A stretch of 64,000 nucleotides of DNA from HK1 sp965202875 (lineage in GTDB: Bacteria; Pseudomonadota; Gammaproteobacteria; HK1): contig OZ241870.1 in NCBI GenBank assembly GCA_965202875.1, forward strand, positions 5,642,001 through 5,706,000. Direction: 5' to 3'. Positions 23,317-32,002 of the stretch are shown one piece after another; the first letter of the stretch is position 1, and every line of letters starts with the position of its first letter. Position numbers and translations under genes: made by a program. The notes beneath the pieces are model-generated. The model saw nothing but the letters and a program-made list of their open reading frames with translations. It did not search any database and had not been told where the DNA came from.

Positions 23317-24936
23317 TCAGGGACGATCGGCGCCGTCGACGGCTCGGCGCGCAATGCCGGTACCCGGTACCGATCCGGTGGGGCCGGGCCGACCTCCGTC
23401 CGTTGCGAGAGCCGCCTTCGCGTCGCCGGAGGGATCGGCGAAGCGGTCGTTGATGCGCTGCACGCACCGATCCGCATCCGCGACCACCTCCGCGATGCGC
23501 CGGCGCACGCCCCGGCCCCAGCCGGCCGGGGAACGGGCCATGGCCGTGCGCCACGCTTTCGTGTTGTGGGTGAAGGCCCGGGCGACCCATTCCCGCGTGT
23601 CGCCGAGGTCCGGGTTGCGGGCGATGCGGCGGGCGATGAACCGCGCCGAGAGCTTGCGGGCGAGGTAGTGCAGATAGCAGGCGCCGGCTGCCGCGAGCAC
23701 GGCCACGAGCGCCGCGAGCCAGGGTGTCGAGACGAGGTTGTCGAACCATGGCGCGGAGAAGCGCAACCCCTGCCAGTCGCCCGCCGTGATGGTCCACGCC
23801 GCAAACGCGAGGACGATTCCGCCGAAGACCACTGCGTCGCTCCAGAGCACGGCGCGCTTCCACGACGTTTTCGCCGATTCGACCGCCGGCATCACCCGGT
23901 GCTCGATCGTCTTCGCGGTCTTCTCGAGCACGCCGATGACGCGGTACACGCGCTCGATCTCCACTTGGTGGATGCGCTCGAAGATCTCGGCGACGTCCTC
24001 TTCCCGCTTGGTCTCGAAGCGGTGCCGGAGCTGCGGATCCTCGATCGGCGGAGCCGCGTCGGGGTTGTAGATGCTGTAGAAGCGGCCGGCGGTGAGGCCG
24101 GCCTGGGCCAGCGCGCGCTGCCATGCCGCGAAGACGTCCTCGGGGTTGTCCTCGCGCGCCGCGTTGTCGATCTGGTTGAGGATGTAGAGGAACTTGTTCG
24201 AATCCGGCCGGTGGATGGTGTTCCCCACCAGATGGCGCAGGGTGTCCTGCATCGCCCCCGGCTCGGGATGCCGGGCGTCGAAGAACACCAGCACCAGATC
24301 GGACAGGTCGATGATGTGGTCGGTGATGCGCAGGGTCGCGTTGCGCTGCGCGTCGGCGTCGAACCCCGGCGAATCGATGAGGATCTTGCCCCGCAACGCC
24401 TCGCTCCGGCAGGTCTTGAGCTGGAGGTAGGCGTCGATCCGGCGCCCTTCGCCCTCGGCCACGCTCTCGATGTCGCGGCTGACCTGGTAGAAGGGGAAGC
24501 GCGGGTCGGCGTCGAGGGCGAGGCCGGGCAGGGTGCGCGGCGGGTCCTCGGCCCCGAAGCAGATCACCGTGAACTTGTCGTCGACGGCCTGGTTCCCGGT
24601 CGATTGCAGCCGGGCCTGGAGGAAGGAGTTGATGAACGAGGACTTTCCCGAGGAGAAGGTGCCGAGCACGGCCACCAGCGGCCACCAGGGGATTTGCGTC
24701 GCGAACGATTCCTCGCGCGAGAGGATCCCGAGCCGGTACGCCACCTTGTCGAGCTTGCGGAAGCTCTTCACGACGTCGAGGAGCAGGGGATGCTCCCGCT
24801 CCAGATGCGCCTCGAGCGTGGCGATGCGTTGCTCCACGGCGGAGGGGCCGCTTCTCCCGAAGAGGTTCGGGAGCTTCCGAAGCCGTTCGCCGGACGTGGA
24901 GATGCCCTGCCCGGTGGTGGAGGATGCGGCTGACAT
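23317..24936 (-). CDS. Dynamin-like membrane GTPase
   Basis: The protein is 539 aa from ATG 24936, with AGGAG about 10 bp upstream. The GTPase domain has P-loop VLGTFSSGKSSFINSFLQ, switch segment TVICFG, DSPGFD (DxxG) and NQID (N/TKxD) motifs, a dynamin/EHD-type arrangement. Two hydrophobic segments near residues 395-450 (AVVFGGIVLAFAAWTI and WLAALVAVLAAAGACYLHYL) anchor it in the membrane, followed by a basic helical tail. Bacterial dynamin-like proteins remodel or repair membranes. It is the only such gene here; many systems have two adjacent ones. The function in this organism is inferred only at the level of family. Confidence 0.9.
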   Translation of the reverse strand: MSAASSTTGQGISTSGERLRKLPNLFGRSGPSAVEQRIATLEAHLEREHPLLLDVVKSFRKLDKVAYRLGILSREESFATQIPWWPLVAVLGTFSSGKSSFINSFLQARLQSTGNQAVDDKFTVICFGAEDPPRTLPGLALDADPRFPFYQVSRDIESVAEGEGRRIDAYLQLKTCRSEALRGKILIDSPGFDADAQRNATLRITDHIIDLSDLVLVFFDARHPEPGAMQDTLRHLVGNTIHRPDSNKFLYILNQIDNAAREDNPEDVFAAWQRALAQAGLTAGRFYSIYNPDAAPPIEDPQLRHRFETKREEDVAEIFERIHQVEIERVYRVIGVLEKTAKTIEHRVMPAVESAKTSWKRAVLWSDAVVFGGIVLAFAAWTITAGDWQGLRFSAPWFDNLVSTPWLAALVAVLAAAGACYLHYLARKLSARFIARRIARNPDLGDTREWVARAFTHNTKAWRTAMARSPAGWGRGVRRRIAEVVADADRCVQRINDRFADPSGDAKAALATDGGRPGPTGSVPGTGIARRAVDGADRP

Positions 24937-25132
24937 GGCGAGAGCTCCTGCAAGGAAGGTGCGGAGTCTAGCACCCGCGTCCCGATCCGAGGCTCTTTCC
25001 GCGCGCTCCCGGGAATTCCCATCCGGCCCGGCGGAATCCGGGGCCGCGGGCCGCTCGACCATCGTCGAGGACTGTAGGACAATCGCCCCACGGCTGTGGG
25101 CCGGAGCGGCGATACGACAACAGGGGGACACA

Positions 25133-26092
25133 ATGAGCGACGTTCAAACCATCCCGGCGCGCCGGGGGTGTGCGGTCCTCATGCAGCGGGGACAGACGGT
25201 GGAGGTCATCAACACCCACGGCGAGCAGGTCGTCGATACGTGGGCCTTCGTGCAGCACGACCTGCGGGAGTTCATGTCGATGGAGCACACCCGCGCGACC
25301 CTCGTCAAGATCATGCCCGCCGTCGGTGACCGCCTGTACACGACGAGGCGCAGGCCGATCCTGAAAATCATGGAGGACACGTCGCCCGGCGTCCACGACA
25401 CCCTCATGGCGGCCTGCGACAGCCACCGGTACGGATTGCTCGGCTGCACCGAGTATCACGACAACTGCACCGACAACCTGTGGGCCGCGATGCACGCCCT
25501 CGGCCTGACCCCACCGGAAACGCCCAGCCCGCTCAACCTGTTCATGAACATCCCGTGGCAGAGCGGAGGCGCGCTCTCGTTCGACCCTCCCGTCACCCGG
25601 CCCGGCGACTTCATCGTGCTCGAAGCCCTGCTCGACGTCGTGATGGTCTTCTCCGCGTGTCCCCAGGACATCCTCCCCGTCAACGGGACGGCGGGGCAGC
25701 CTACCGAAGCACATTTTCGGATCTCCGATCCGCACCCGGAGGAAGACTCCGCGCAGCCTTCCGAGGAAGAAGCAAGCCCTCGCGGCACCGGGGACGAACG
25801 CGAGGCTGGACCCGAGAGCGGGGAAGCTCAGGACGCCCGCCAGCGGGACGAGGAGAAGACCCCGCGCCGGAGGAAGGCGAAGAAGAAGGGAACGCCCGCG
25901 GTTCCCGCGGCGATTGCCAAGCTCGATACGAAGGCCGCGAAGATCAGGGCCCTCGCCGGCAAGGGGTGGAGCGACGGCGACATCGCGCGCGCATTGGGTA
26001 TCCACTACCAGCAGGCGTACAACGCCTCCCATCGCCCCACGGCGGGCTACGATCCCGGGCAGTACGGCCGTCACCGCCGCGCGAGGAAATGA
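25133..26092 (+). CDS. DUF1989 (urea-carboxylase-associated) protein with a charged linker and HTH-like C-terminus
   Basis: The protein is 319 aa from ATG 25133, with CAGGGGGA upstream. Residues about 1-200 are a DUF1989 domain: RRGCAVLMQRGQTVEVINTH, DTWAFV, EFMSMEHTRATL, KIMEDTSPGVHDTLMAACD, and metal-binding-looking CTEYHDNC with SPLNLFMNIPW. Residues about 205-270 are a Glu/Arg/Lys-rich disordered linker. The C-terminal 50 residues or so, KIRALAGKGWSDGDIARALG and IHYQQAYNASHR, look like a helix-turn-helix of the kind used to bind DNA. DUF1989 proteins are associated with urea and amide metabolism; attaching an HTH-like tail is unusual. It overlaps the DUF1330 gene start. Confidence 0.88.
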   Translation: MSDVQTIPARRGCAVLMQRGQTVEVINTHGEQVVDTWAFVQHDLREFMSMEHTRATLVKIMPAVGDRLYTTRRRPILKIMEDTSPGVHDTLMAACDSHRYGLLGCTEYHDNCTDNLWAAMHALGLTPPETPSPLNLFMNIPWQSGGALSFDPPVTRPGDFIVLEALLDVVMVFSACPQDILPVNGTAGQPTEAHFRISDPHPEEDSAQPSEEEASPRGTGDEREAGPESGEAQDARQRDEEKTPRRRKAKKKGTPAVPAAIAKLDTKAAKIRALAGKGWSDGDIARALGIHYQQAYNASHRPTAGYDPGQYGRHRRARK

Positions 26093-26379
26093 TGAGCGCA
26101 TACGTCATCGCGGAGGTCGAGATCACCGACCCCGATACATTCGAAGAGTACCGGAAGCTCGTTCCGCCGACGCTCGAGGCGTTCGGAGGCCGCTACGTGG
26201 TGCGGGGCGGCGCCGTCGCCGGTCTGGAAGGCGGCTGGCAACCGCAGCGGATGGTGGTGATCGAGTTCGACGACGCGGAGCGTGCGAAGGCGTGGCACGG
26301 CTCCGAGGTCTACGCCCCGGCCCGGGCGTTGCGCGAAGCGTCCACCAATACCCGGATGATCGTGGTCGAGGGGGTCTGA
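26092..26379 (+). CDS. DUF1330 family protein
   Basis: The protein is 95 aa. Two consecutive ATGs (26089, 26092) overlap the DUF1989 stop; the second is better spaced from GAGG at 26083-26086. The ferredoxin-like fold is evident from AYVIAEVEITDPDTFEEYRK, LVPPTLEAFGGRYVVRGG and MVVIEFDDAERAKAWHGSEV, all hallmarks of DUF1330. Members are small dimeric proteins with no agreed function, possibly ligand-binding or monooxygenase-like. Overlap with the DUF1989 gene indicates an operon. Confidence 0.9.
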   Translation: MSAYVIAEVEITDPDTFEEYRKLVPPTLEAFGGRYVVRGGAVAGLEGGWQPQRMVVIEFDDAERAKAWHGSEVYAPARALREASTNTRMIVVEGV

Positions 26380-26445
26380 GCAGTCCGCGCCGAATGGTCC
26401 GGACATCATCGAGACCCACCCGATGTACGTTGAAAGAAGGCGGTG

Positions 26446-26649
26446 ATGGACAGGTACGGGATCCGGATCGCGCTCCCTCCCGGCGACACGATGTCCGCGC
26501 CCCATCTGCTGGGCCCGGACTTCGAGGCGTTCCGGTGGTACGAATCGCGCGCCGCGCGCGACGCAGCCTTCGAGGAGATGCAGCGTCACCCCGACTACTA
26601 CCGCAACGGCGATACTCCGACCCAGGTGCTGTCGAAGATCGATCCCTGA
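26446..26649 (+). CDS. Small conserved-looking protein of unknown function
   Basis: The protein is 67 aa from ATG 26446, with AGAAGG at 26435-26440 as ribosome site. The sequence MDRYGIRIALPPGDTMSAPH then FEAFRWYESRAARDAAFEEM has regular secondary-structure spacing and the codon bias of its neighbours, so it looks like a genuine small protein. I do not recognise the family. It follows the DUF1330 gene by 66 bp and probably belongs to the same transcript. Confidence 0.65.
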   Translation: MDRYGIRIALPPGDTMSAPHLLGPDFEAFRWYESRAARDAAFEEMQRHPDYYRNGDTPTQVLSKIDP

Positions 26650-26762
26650 TCCGTGCGGTGGCTGCCGGCCGGCCTTGGCCGCTTGCGCGCGGAAGCCGCC
26701 GAAGGACACGGATTGGGGGCGCCGCGACGATGCGTTCGTACCGGTCCCGGACGGGTGGTGAA

Positions 26763-29177
26763 ATGGCAGCCTGGCTTCAGCGACTCGACCTCGCCATCGA
26801 GGGCATGACGTGCAGCGCCTGTTCGACGCGCCTGGAGGGTGCGCTGAACGGTACCCGGGGCGTCGCGGACGCCACGGTGAACCTGGCCCTGGAACGCGCC
26901 CGGGTCCACGTCGATCCGGCCGTCGTCGGCCTCGACTCCGTGCTCGCGGTGGTGCGGCGCTGCGGATACGACGTGGGAACCGAGACCGGCGTCTTCCACG
27001 TCGACCGCTTGGCCACCGGCAACGTGTCGCGCCGGGTCGAGGAGGCGCTGCGGGCGCTTCCCGGCGTCCTCGACGTCAAGCTTCTTCCGGCTCGGGAACG
27101 GGTGGAGGTGACCGCCGTGTCGCTGATGGTTCCCGACGCGGCGTTGATCGAAAGCGTGGACGCCGCCGGCCACCGGCTCATCCCGGAGTCGAGCGCCGGC
27201 CGAGCGGCCGGGCGCGTCCACTGGCAGACCATTCGCGAGCGCTACGACATCGTGGCCGCGGCGCTGCTCAGCGCGCCCTTCGTGGTACAGATGGTGCTTT
27301 CCCTGATGGCCGGCGAGGGCGGCCGGCATCTGCACCTGCCGCCGTGGGTGGAGATGGCCCTGGCCATGGTGCTGCAGTTCGGGTTCGGCCTGCGCTTCTA
27401 CCGCGGCGCCTTCAACGCGCTGCGCGGCGGCGGCGCCAACATGGACGTGCTGGTGTCCCTGGGAACCTCCGCCGCATTCTTCCATAGCTGCTACCTGATG
27501 TACGCCCTCGGTGACGCCGCGCGGGGCCACCTCTACTTCGAGGCCTCGGCACTCATCATCACCCTGGTGATGGTGGGCAAGCACCTGGAGGCCCGCGCCA
27601 GACGCGGTGCGGCGGCGGCGATCCGGGAATTGCTGGCGCTGCGGCCCGAGACCGCGCGGGTGCGCCTGCCGGACGGCCGGACGGAAGAGCGCCCCTGCGC
27701 CCGACTGGCCGTGGGCGACGTGACGGTGTGCCGGCCGGGGGATCGGATCGCCGCGGACGGGGTCGTCATCCGCGGCGAGGCCGAGATCGACGAATCCCTG
27801 ATCACCGGCGAGAGCAGCCCCGTCGCCAAGGGGCCGGGCGATGCGGTGAACGCGGGCTCGATCAACGTCGACGGCTTCATCGACGTCGAGACCCGGGCGG
27901 CCGGCGAAGACTCCACCCTCGCCAGGATGATCCGGCTGGTCGAGAACGCGCAGGCGGGCAAGCCGGCCGTGCAGCGCCTGGTGGACCGCGTAAGCGCCGT
28001 CTTCGTGCCGGTGGTGATCGGCATCGCCGCGCTCACCTTCGCCGCCTGGCTGATCGCCGGCGCCGGTTTCGAGCAGGCTCTCGTCAGCGCCGCGGCCACC
28101 CTGGTGATCGCCTGTCCCTGCGCGCTGGGGCTGGCCACCCCCACCGCCATCGTGGCCGGTTCGGGCGCCGCCGCCCGGGCCGGCGTCCTGGTAAGGGACG
28201 TCACGACCCTGGAACAGGCCCACGGCCTCTCGCACGTGGTCTTCGACAAGACCGGCACCCTCACCGAAGGCCGGCCGGCGGTGGCCGAGGTGGAATTGCT
28301 GGCCGGGCTCGGCGAGGACGAGGTGTTGCGGATTGCGGCTTCCCTGCAGCAGGGCAGCGAACACCCGATCGCCGCAGCATTCCGCGAGGAGGCGGACAGG
28401 CGCGGGCTTCGCCTGGCCGAGGTGGAGCATTTCCGGAACAACGTGTCGCGAGGCATCGAGGGCGACGTGGACGGCGTGCACTATCTGGCCGGCAACGACC
28501 GCCTGTTTCGTGACCGGAACCTGGACCTGCCGCCGCGGGAGCCGCATCGGGGCGGGACGGAGGTGTGGCTCGGCGCGGGCTTTCGGGACGGATACGCGCT
28601 GCTCGCCCGCTTCGCGCTGGTGGACGAGCTGCGCCCGACGGCCAGAGCCGCCGTCGATCGGCTCAAGGCGCTGCACGTCAAGCCGCTGCTGGTCTCCGGC
28701 GACGCGGGTCCGGTGGCGCAACGCATCGCCGCGGAGCTCGGCATCGGCGACGTGTACGGCGAAGCGCGGCCGGAGGACAAGGTCGCCATCGTCGCCGGGC
28801 TGGAGGACGAGGGTGCCCGGGTCGGCATGGTGGGCGACGGCGTGAACGACGCGCCGGCGCTGGCCCGGGCCTCCGTGGGCATCGCGCTCGGCACCGGAAC
28901 GGACGTGGCGATGGACACTGCGGCCATCACCCTGATGCGCCCGGATCCGCGGCTCGTCGCCGCCGCCATCGACGTGAGCCGCCGGACGTTGCGCAAGATC
29001 CGGCAGAACCTGTTCTGGGCGTTCGTCTACAACGTCGTCGGTCTGCCGCTGGCGGCGTTCGGGTTTCTGAGCCCCTCGCTGGCCGGTGCGGCGATGGCGC
29101 TTTCCAGCGTGAGCGTCGTGACGAATTCGCTCCTGCTTCGTTCCTGGAAGCACCGGCATCCGCAACCGCCGACTTGA
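26763..29177 (+). CDS. copA: P1B-type Cu+-exporting ATPase
   Basis: The protein is 804 aa from ATG 26763; an in-frame ATG at 26730 would add 11 residues. An N-terminal heavy-metal-binding domain has the CxxC in EGMTCSAC (Cys17, Cys20). A second ferredoxin-like domain (about residues 78-140) has lost its CxxC. Then come two leader helices, MA-MB, the actuator ITGESSP, the ion-binding IACPCALG in the membrane, phosphorylation site DKTGTLTEG, the HP motif SEHPIAA and hinge GDGVNDAP. Together these define a CopA pump that expels cytoplasmic Cu+ using ATP. No copper-responsive regulator or chaperone gene is adjacent. The gene stops 48 bp before a convergent small gene, with a hairpin between or at the boundary. 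Confidence 0.95.
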   Translation: MAAWLQRLDLAIEGMTCSACSTRLEGALNGTRGVADATVNLALERARVHVDPAVVGLDSVLAVVRRCGYDVGTETGVFHVDRLATGNVSRRVEEALRALPGVLDVKLLPARERVEVTAVSLMVPDAALIESVDAAGHRLIPESSAGRAAGRVHWQTIRERYDIVAAALLSAPFVVQMVLSLMAGEGGRHLHLPPWVEMALAMVLQFGFGLRFYRGAFNALRGGGANMDVLVSLGTSAAFFHSCYLMYALGDAARGHLYFEASALIITLVMVGKHLEARARRGAAAAIRELLALRPETARVRLPDGRTEERPCARLAVGDVTVCRPGDRIAADGVVIRGEAEIDESLITGESSPVAKGPGDAVNAGSINVDGFIDVETRAAGEDSTLARMIRLVENAQAGKPAVQRLVDRVSAVFVPVVIGIAALTFAAWLIAGAGFEQALVSAAATLVIACPCALGLATPTAIVAGSGAAARAGVLVRDVTTLEQAHGLSHVVFDKTGTLTEGRPAVAEVELLAGLGEDEVLRIAASLQQGSEHPIAAAFREEADRRGLRLAEVEHFRNNVSRGIEGDVDGVHYLAGNDRLFRDRNLDLPPREPHRGGTEVWLGAGFRDGYALLARFALVDELRPTARAAVDRLKALHVKPLLVSGDAGPVAQRIAAELGIGDVYGEARPEDKVAIVAGLEDEGARVGMVGDGVNDAPALARASVGIALGTGTDVAMDTAAITLMRPDPRLVAAAIDVSRRTLRKIRQNLFWAFVYNVVGLPLAAFGFLSPSLAGAAMALSSVSVVTNSLLLRSWKHRHPQPPT

Positions 29178-29224
29178 CGACGGTCAACCCGGAACCGGAA
29201 GGCCGGAGATGAGCCGGATCGAAT

Positions 29225-29653
29225 TCAGAGCCGTCCCGGGGGACGGCTTTCCGGCAAGGTCGTCGAGGCAGGTTCCCACTCGGAGACGAAGGTGTCGATC
29301 CCGGCCCGTGCGGGATCTGCGTCCGGTCCGAGCCTCTCGGCGCGGAGGTAGATGATGACCAGGGTCAGGGCGGTGAGGGCGCCGTCGTCGCGTTGCCGCC
29401 GGGCTTCGCGGTGCCGTGCCCTGAAATGGCGGATGAGCAGGGCGTAGCGCGAAGGATCGCCACCGCCGCGGGCATGGGCGGTTTCGAGCGCGTCCCTGAC
29501 CTGCAACGCGATGTTGCGGAGCCGTTCGTTCGACGAGACGGCCCTCGCGGTTTCGATGATCGTCGTGGTGTCCCGGTTGAGCCGCCCGGCCTCACGCCGC
29601 GAGCCGGACCACCGCCACGCGAGCAACCCGCGTTTCTCTCCGGGAAGGGGCAT
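29225..29653 (-). CDS. Hypothetical helical protein
   Basis: The protein is about 142 aa from ATG 29653; an upstream TTG at 29701 would add 16 residues. The sequence from RDTTTIIETARAVSSNERLR through LQVRDALETAHARGG and RYALLIRHFRARHREARRQR to LTALTLVIIYLRAERLG is helical and amphipathic, and composition is consistent with a coding sequence. No family is recognised and no good Shine-Dalgarno is present. It lies between the convergent copA gene and the folD gene, which is on the same strand upstream. Confidence 0.5.
   Translation of the reverse strand: MPLPGEKRGLLAWRWSGSRREAGRLNRDTTTIIETARAVSSNERLRNIALQVRDALETAHARGGGDPSRYALLIRHFRARHREARRQRDDGALTALTLVIIYLRAERLGPDADPARAGIDTFVSEWEPASTTLPESRPPGRL
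29229..29250. terminator. Hairpin between convergent copA and the small minus-strand gene
   Basis: AGCCGTCC (29229-29236), loop CGGG, GGACGGCT (29241-29248), then TT. The perfect 8-bp stem lies 52 bp past the copA stop, but the T-run is short. It would be at the very end of the opposing gene, so it could serve both transcripts. Confidence 0.4.
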
Positions 29654-29757
29654 CTCGATTCGGGCCGGTTCAGCGCGCGTCGTTCGCTTCAGGTGCAACA
29701 CGGTGTTTGCAGGACGGACGCCGTTGACTCGAAGCGACCGGCCCGGATGGCTCGATG

Positions 29758-29789
29758 CCCGTCGTCGACCGCCCGTCTTCGACGACGGG
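29758..29789. terminator. Long inverted repeat downstream of folD
   Basis: CCCGTCGTCGA (29758-29768) and TCGACGACGGG (29779-29789) are perfect 11-bp arms around a 10-base loop, ending 8 bp from the folD stop. No T-run follows on either strand, so it may be a factor-assisted terminator or mRNA-stabilising hairpin. Confidence 0.5.
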
Positions 29790-29797
29790 GGCGCCGT

Positions 29798-30697
29798 TCA
29801 GTCTTCCGGAACGACGACCTCGTGCCGGCGGCACGCGGCGAGCACGGTGTTGTGCAGCAGGCAGGCGATGGTCATCGGCCCGACGCCGCCGGGGACCGGG
29901 GTGAGGCCGCCGGCGACCGGGAGCGCGCTCTCGAAGTCCACGTCGCCGGCGAGCCCCGTCCTGCCGTTTCCCGCCTCGACCCGGTTGATGCCCACGTCGA
30001 TGACCGTCGCCCCCGGCCGGATCCAGTCGCCGGGGACCATCCGGGGCCGTCCGACCGCCGCGACGAGGATGTCCGCGCGCCGGCATTCCCCGGCGAGATC
30101 GCGGGTGCGCGAGTGGGCGACGGTCACCGTGCAGCTCTCCCGGATGAGTAGCTGGGCCATCGGTTTGCCCACGATGTTGGAGCGGCCGAGCACGAGGGCC
30201 CGCGCGCCCGAGAGGTCGCCGAGGCGATCCTTCAGGAGCATCAGGCAGCCGAGCGGCGTGCACGGCACCAGCCCTTCGCCGCCGACCGCGAGCTGACCGG
30301 CGTTGGTGGCGTGGAATCCGTCCACGTCCTTCGCCGGGTCGATCGTGGCGATGACCGCATCGGCGTTGATCTGCTCCGGCAGCGGGAGCTGGACCAGGAT
30401 CCCGCTCACCTCCGGATCCTGGTTGAGGCGGCGCACGAGGGCCAGGAGATCGTGCTGCAAGGCCGTTGCCGGCAAGCGGTGCTCGAACGACCGCATCCCC
30501 GCCTCGCGGGTCTGCCGGACCTTGTTGCGTACGTAGACCTCGCTGGCCGGGTTCTCGCCGACGAGCACGACCGCAAGTCCGGGCTCGATGCCGTGGCGGC
30601 TTTTCAGGGTCGCGACCCGGGCCGCGACCTTCACGCGCAGCCCGGTCGCGAATGCCTTGCCGTCGATGATCCTCGGGTTCGAGGCGGCGTCGTTCAT
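29798..30697 (-). CDS. folD: Methylene-THF dehydrogenase / methenyl-THF cyclohydrolase
   Basis: The protein is 299 aa from ATG 30697, preceded by AGGGGAC. It interconverts 5,10-methylene-THF and 10-formyl-THF in cytosolic one-carbon metabolism. Motifs: VVLVGENPASEVYVRNK (the catalytic Lys lies in this stretch), ILVQLPLPEQI, DVDGFHATNAGQLAVG, CTPLGCLMLL, VLGRSNIVGKPMAQLL, VAHSRTRDL and GGLTPVPGGVGPMTIACL. All are complete. It is divergent from the corrinoid-protein gene, so a methyl-THF-dependent corrinoid system sits beside a folate enzyme. Confidence 0.97.
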   Translation of the reverse strand: MNDAASNPRIIDGKAFATGLRVKVAARVATLKSRHGIEPGLAVVLVGENPASEVYVRNKVRQTREAGMRSFEHRLPATALQHDLLALVRRLNQDPEVSGILVQLPLPEQINADAVIATIDPAKDVDGFHATNAGQLAVGGEGLVPCTPLGCLMLLKDRLGDLSGARALVLGRSNIVGKPMAQLLIRESCTVTVAHSRTRDLAGECRRADILVAAVGRPRMVPGDWIRPGATVIDVGINRVEAGNGRTGLAGDVDFESALPVAGGLTPVPGGVGPMTIACLLHNTVLAACRRHEVVVPED

Positions 30698-30708
30698 GGA
30701 CGTCCCCT

Positions 30709-30737
30709 GTATCCATAAAAACGTATCCATAAAAATT
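30709..30737. repeat. Tandem 14-bp A/T-rich repeat in the folD/corrinoid divergent region
   Basis: GTATCCATAAAAAC is followed at once by GTATCCATAAAAAT. These are among the very few A/T-rich bases nearby and lie 12 bp upstream of the folD start codon. They may be paired binding sites for a regulator or part of the folD promoter; the rest of the 282-bp gap (30698-30979) shows nothing clear. Confidence 0.6.
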
Positions 30738-30979
30738 GCGTCCGGAGATTGCGGCGCAAGGCATGGCGGCGGTAGTCTTCGCCGCGCGCGGAGGCTAGCA
30801 GGTTCGACTACCGCGCTCCAACGGCCGGAGAACGCGGCAGGACCGGCCGGGGCACCGCGGCCGGAGGTCGTTCCGGCGGATCGAGTGCAGCGGATCGGCC
30901 GCCCGCGCGCCGCGGCCGGGTGCCGGGCGGGAACCGGCGTGTGACCCGTTCGTGGGGTGTCCATCGAGGAGTTGCAGAC

Positions 30980-31723
30980 GTGCAAAACGAAGACGTCGAT
31001 CGCGAAGACGGTTCGGGCGAGGACGAGGAGCTCGACCTGCGGACCCTGCCCGACGACGAGCTCGTCAAGCAGATGCACGACGACCTCTACGACGGCCTGA
31101 AGGAAGAGATCGAGGAAGGCACCCACATCCTGCTCGAACGCGGGTGGACGGCGAAACGGGTCCTCGACGATGCGCTCGTCGAGGGGATGCGTATCGTCGG
31201 CATCGACTTCCGCGACGGCATCCTCTTCGTCCCCGAGGTGCTCCTTGCGGCCAACGCGATGAAGGGCGGGATGGCGATCCTGCGCCCCCTGCTGGCCGAG
31301 ACCGGCGCGGCCACCATCGGCAAGGTGGTCATCGGCACGGTCAAGGGGGACATCCACGACATCGGCAAGAACCTGGTCGGCATGATGCTCGAAGGCGCGG
31401 GATTCGAGGTGATCGACCTCGGCATCAACACCGATGCCGACGCCTTCCTCGCCGCCCTGGAGGAGCACAAGCCGGACATCCTGGGCATGTCGGCCCTGCT
31501 CACGACGACCATGCCGTACATGAAGGTGGTCATCGACGCCCTCAAGGAACGCGGCTGGCGCGACGAATACACGGTGCTCGTGGGCGGCGCCCCCCTCAAC
31601 GAGCAGTTCGCCGAGGCGGTCGGCGCCGATGCCTACTGCCGGGACGCGGCGGTGGCGGTCGAGACGGCCAAGGAGTTCATCGCCCGCCAGCACAACATCC
31701 GGGGCGCGCGCCGCTCCGCGTGA
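30980..31723 (+). CDS. Corrinoid (B12)-binding methyl-carrier protein
   Basis: The protein is 247 aa from GTG 30980, with GAGGAG at 30966-30971. An acidic N-terminal segment precedes a helical cap domain (LVKQMHDDLYDGLKEEIEEG, PEVLLAANAMKGGMAILRPL). The Rossmann-like B12 domain has GTVKGDIHDIGKNLVGMML with the cobalt-ligating DxHxxG (His126), then GMSALLTTTMPYM and VLVGGAPL. It carries a methyl group on cobalt between a donor and an acceptor methyltransferase. With the two following genes it forms a split corrinoid methyltransferase system, equivalent to the B12 module of MetH or to MtgC/MtbC-type proteins. Confidence 0.93.
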   Translation: MQNEDVDREDGSGEDEELDLRTLPDDELVKQMHDDLYDGLKEEIEEGTHILLERGWTAKRVLDDALVEGMRIVGIDFRDGILFVPEVLLAANAMKGGMAILRPLLAETGAATIGKVVIGTVKGDIHDIGKNLVGMMLEGAGFEVIDLGINTDADAFLAALEEHKPDILGMSALLTTTMPYMKVVIDALKERGWRDEYTVLVGGAPLNEQFAEAVGADAYCRDAAVAVETAKEFIARQHNIRGARRSA

Positions 31724-32002
31724 GCTGCCCGGATCACGATCGAGCCCCGTGGCGCAGCCTCCCGCGGGCGTCGTGCGTTCCGGTGATCGCATCGGGGATG
31801 CGGCCGGAGTCGTCCGCGCCACCTGTTTCTCAACATTTCGCCGGGCCCTGCGTCCCGACGGCGGTGCCGAGGAGGCGGCCGATGCGGCCGGATCCTCGCC
31901 CGCACCGCCGATGCGCAGCGACCTGATCCATCCTCCGTTGGGAACGCCGCTCGAGGCGTCCGGCGCCGGCCGTCTCGCGGGTTCGTCCACGGGGAGCGTC
32001 CC

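Noticed and set aside
30698..30979. A cobalamin or SAM riboswitch upstream of the corrinoid-protein gene
   Set aside because: No B12-box-like or SAM-box-like core was seen in the 282-bp gap.
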